Under the pieces are notes generated by a model, which saw only the letters and a list, made by a program, of their open reading frames with translations, was not told the origin of the DNA and did not search any database. From the NCBI GenBank assembly GCA_028289725.1, contig JANQOH010000446.1:1-14605 (forward strand): a stretch of 14,605 nucleotides of DNA, written 5' to 3'. The position numbers were made by a program, and so were the translations under genes. This document shows, in pieces, positions 12,864-14,605 of the stretch (position 1 is its first letter; the number at the start of each line of letters is the position of its first letter). The stretch comes from Alphaproteobacteria bacterium. Lineage in GTDB: Bacteria; Pseudomonadota; Alphaproteobacteria; UBA7887.

Positions 12864-14254
12864 AGCTGCGCCGGTGCATGCTGGTGCCAGTCGGTATTGG
12901 CTTGGTAGGCCGCACCGATCCGAAGCGCCATCGCTTCGTCGTAACCCCGGCAAACAATTTGCAGCGCGGTCGGTAGTCCGGCGGCGGTTTGTCCGTTCGG
13001 CACGGTGAGCGCGCACCAATCAAGCCAGTTGATCGGCCGCGTGAACCGCGCCGGCGTCGCCGACTGGTCGATTGACGTGATGGCGGGCGCAGCGGTTTCC
13101 GTGGTCGGCGTCAGCCAAGCATCAAGACCATCGAACGCGGCCAGCGCGGCGCGTTTGTCGGCTTCACGGTCGCGTAGAAGTTTCAAATAGTCCGCTGCCG
13201 TCACGCATTTTCCAAGCTGAATGCGCGGTCGAACATCGTCGTCGAGCGGCAGTGTCTCATCGTCAACCAGTTCGCCAACTAACGAATAACCCTCCGCACC
13301 GATCAAGCGGCCCACTTTGGTTCCGTAGTCCATCGTGCTTTCGGGAAGTGCGAAGGGCGCAGTCCGTGCGCCGACTGACGATAGAGCTTCGACGGACGCG
13401 TCGTAGGCGGATAAAACCTCTGCATCGACGCCCGCGCGCTCCTCGTCGATTAGAATTCCGAGACGCAGGCCGGCGACGCCCCGCACCAGGTCCTCTACCG
13501 GATCACCGTTCGGCGGACGCTGGGTCAAGGGATCGAGAGGGTCTGCGCCCTTGAGGAGCGCGTACAAGGCCGCGGCATCCGGCACATCGCGCGCCATCGG
13601 TCCCGGCGTGTCCATACTGGCGGCGAGCGGCACCACGCCGTGAACACTAATCCGCCCCAGCGTGGTTTTGAGGCCAGTCAAGCCGCACCAGGCCGAGGGA
13701 ATGCGCACCGAACCGCCGGTATCGGTGCCGATCGCCCACGGCGCGAGACGCGCCGCGGCAGCGACGCCGGAGCCGGCGCTCGACCCGCCCGGGGCGCGGT
13801 GGGTTTCCAGATCCCACGGATTCCACGGCGTGCCAAGCTGTCGGTTCGTGCCCCAGCCGCCCATGGCGAACTCCACCGTGTGGGTCTTGCCAATCACGAT
13901 CATGCCGGCGGCGATGGCGCGGCGCGCCAAAGTCGCCGTAATCGTCGACACGCGGTCTTTCCAATAGAGGCTGCCCGCCATCGTCGCGCGGCCTTCGAGC
14001 TCTACCAGATCCTTGAGCGCGATCGGTACGCCATGCCATGGCCCGATGGCATGGCCGGATCGGATGGCTTTGTCGGCCGCCTCCGCCGCAAGGCGCGCAT
14101 CGTCGGCAAAAACTTCGGTGAACGCGTGGAGCTTATCGTCGTGCGCTGTGATGCGGTCCAGCAGCGCTGCGGTCAAATCGACTGGGCTCAGCGCACCGGC
14201 TTGAATGGCTTTGGCCGCGCCGGTCGCGCTCAAGAAAGCTGGATCCTTTGTCAC
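12860..14254 (-). CDS. Amidase (amidase-signature family)
   Basis: The 464-aa protein (GTG start) has the Ser-cisSer-Lys triad of the amidase-signature family: GVPIALKD with Lys81, GGSSAGSG with Ser158 as cis-Ser, and TDTGGSVRIPS with the nucleophile Ser182. The spacing is close to that of GatA (79/154/178). The core fold continues through GLTGLKTTLGRIS and PGPMARDV. The family hydrolyses amides of many kinds; GatA function is unlikely because gatB and gatC are not nearby. GTG 14254 was chosen because the protein then starts TKDPAFLSATGAAKAIQAG, the normal family N-terminus. GTG 14347 would put a perfect hairpin inside the coding region. No signal peptide; cytosolic. Confidence 0.93.
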   Translation of the reverse strand: MTKDPAFLSATGAAKAIQAGALSPVDLTAALLDRITAHDDKLHAFTEVFADDARLAAEAADKAIRSGHAIGPWHGVPIALKDLVELEGRATMAGSLYWKDRVSTITATLARRAIAAGMIVIGKTHTVEFAMGGWGTNRQLGTPWNPWDLETHRAPGGSSAGSGVAAAARLAPWAIGTDTGGSVRIPSAWCGLTGLKTTLGRISVHGVVPLAASMDTPGPMARDVPDAAALYALLKGADPLDPLTQRPPNGDPVEDLVRGVAGLRLGILIDEERAGVDAEVLSAYDASVEALSSVGARTAPFALPESTMDYGTKVGRLIGAEGYSLVGELVDDETLPLDDDVRPRIQLGKCVTAADYLKLLRDREADKRAALAAFDGLDAWLTPTTETAAPAITSIDQSATPARFTRPINWLDWCALTVPNGQTAAGLPTALQIVCRGYDEAMALRIGAAYQANTDWHQHAPAQL

Positions 14255-14260
14255 GAAAGT

Positions 14261-14291
14261 AAGTCCCCGAAGCAAATGGCGTCGGGGACTT
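14261..14291 (-). promoter_or_regulatory. Perfect 10-bp hairpin just upstream of the amidase start
   Basis: AAGTCCCCGA (14261-14270) and TCGGGGACTT (14282-14291) pair perfectly around an 11-nt loop. The hairpin ends 6 nt before the GTG start at 14254, and the only ribosome-site candidate (GGGGA) lies within its stem, so folding would hide it. It could act as a translational switch or as a DNA operator dyad. If the amidase began at 14347 the hairpin would be coding. Confidence 0.55.
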
Positions 14292-14384
14292 GATAGTACG
14301 GTGGCCTCGCTGCGTCGAGCGCGGATCGCCGAGGCCGGCAAGCTCACCCGGCGCGGCTTGGGGAGAGCCGCGTCGGGCTATCGC

Positions 14385-14605
14385 TCAGGCAGGAGCAGAG
14401 CGGGGGATGTGCCTGAGCGGAATCACGAAAAGCAATAAGAAGCCGATGTTGAACAGGGCGTTGAGCGGTGCGCCGGCCATCAAGGACCCAACGCTGTCGA
14501 CCACGAACCAAGTTCCGATACCAGTCAAGATCAACAGCCGGGCGAGGGCGGGGTCCCGCGGGTAAACACGCGTGACGACCAGCCACATCATCAATCCCCA
14601 GCCAA
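14385..14605 (-). CDS. Small membrane protein, C-terminal part (runs off the window)
   Basis: The frame is open to the window edge and ends in TGA at 14385-14387. Visible are 73 residues with two clear membrane helices, LARLLILTGIGTWFVVDSVG and ALFNIGFLLLFVIPL, plus part of another (GLMMWLVV). The WFVVDSVGSLMAGAPLNALFN wording resembles small four-helix membrane proteins of unknown function. TTG/ATG codons at 14586-14594 could be starts but the frame continues upstream, so the protein is probably longer. It lies 130 bp upstream of the amidase on the same strand. Confidence 0.7.
   Translation of the reverse strand, partial: GWGLMMWLVVTRVYPRDPALARLLILTGIGTWFVVDSVGSLMAGAPLNALFNIGFLLLFVIPLRHIPRSAPA

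Noticed and set aside
13640..14293. 217-codon plus-strand frame
   Set aside because: Lies opposite the amidase core, whose catalytic motifs are clear; it is Arg/Gly-rich as expected for a shadow.
14344..14586. 80-codon minus-strand frame at the window end
   Set aside because: It overlaps the membrane-protein frame, which has clean hydrophobic helices and stays open to the window edge.

Overview
The window is GC-rich DNA with ordinary bacterial gene packing and most likely comes from an alphaproteobacterium. The grounds are a DUF2336 protein, TTAA-N7-TTAA-like (CtrA-type) boxes in front of two genes, and two paired CCCC/GGGG palindromic repeats of the kind scattered through alphaproteobacterial intergenic DNA. 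The genus cannot be named from the sequence. No rRNA, tRNA, CRISPR array or intact insertion sequence was seen.

Layout. (1) Positions 1-2854: the 5' end of a LysR regulator on the minus strand, a 389-bp gap holding a likely operator and a 203-bp element with 33-bp inverted ends, then two exporters on the plus strand (EamA/DMT and MFS). (2) Positions 2855-4385: a paired hairpin repeat, a YfcG-like glutathione transferase, a second paired hairpin repeat, and a DUF1330 protein. (3) Positions 4512-8474: a probable motility or cell-cycle-linked group. It has a DUF2336 protein and an unknown 168-aa protein on the minus strand, then on the plus strand a TPR protein with an SGNH-hydrolase-like domain and a ParA-like pseudo-ATPase fused to a PilZ-like domain. 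The last two genes are each preceded by nearly the same promoter element, which suggests shared control. (4) Positions 8508-11018, minus strand: a polytopic membrane protein, a GFA/CENP-V-type zinc protein and a MarR-GNAT fusion with a palindrome at its promoter. (5) Positions 11070-12863: a possible 38-aa membrane peptide, about 400 bp without a clear gene, then a 388-aa protein of unknown family whose N-terminus looks frameshifted. (6) Positions 12860-14605, minus strand: an amidase preceded by a strong hairpin, and the C-terminal part of a small membrane protein.

The most notable content is the 5.3-8.5 kb group. A ParA-like domain that has lost both key lysines is joined to a PilZ-like domain, beside a TPR-SGNH protein and a DUF2336 protein, with duplicated CtrA-type promoters. 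The second notable item is evidence that the start of the gene ending at 12863 has been broken by two single-base insertions in G runs. All functional statements rest on motif reading alone; no database search was possible.
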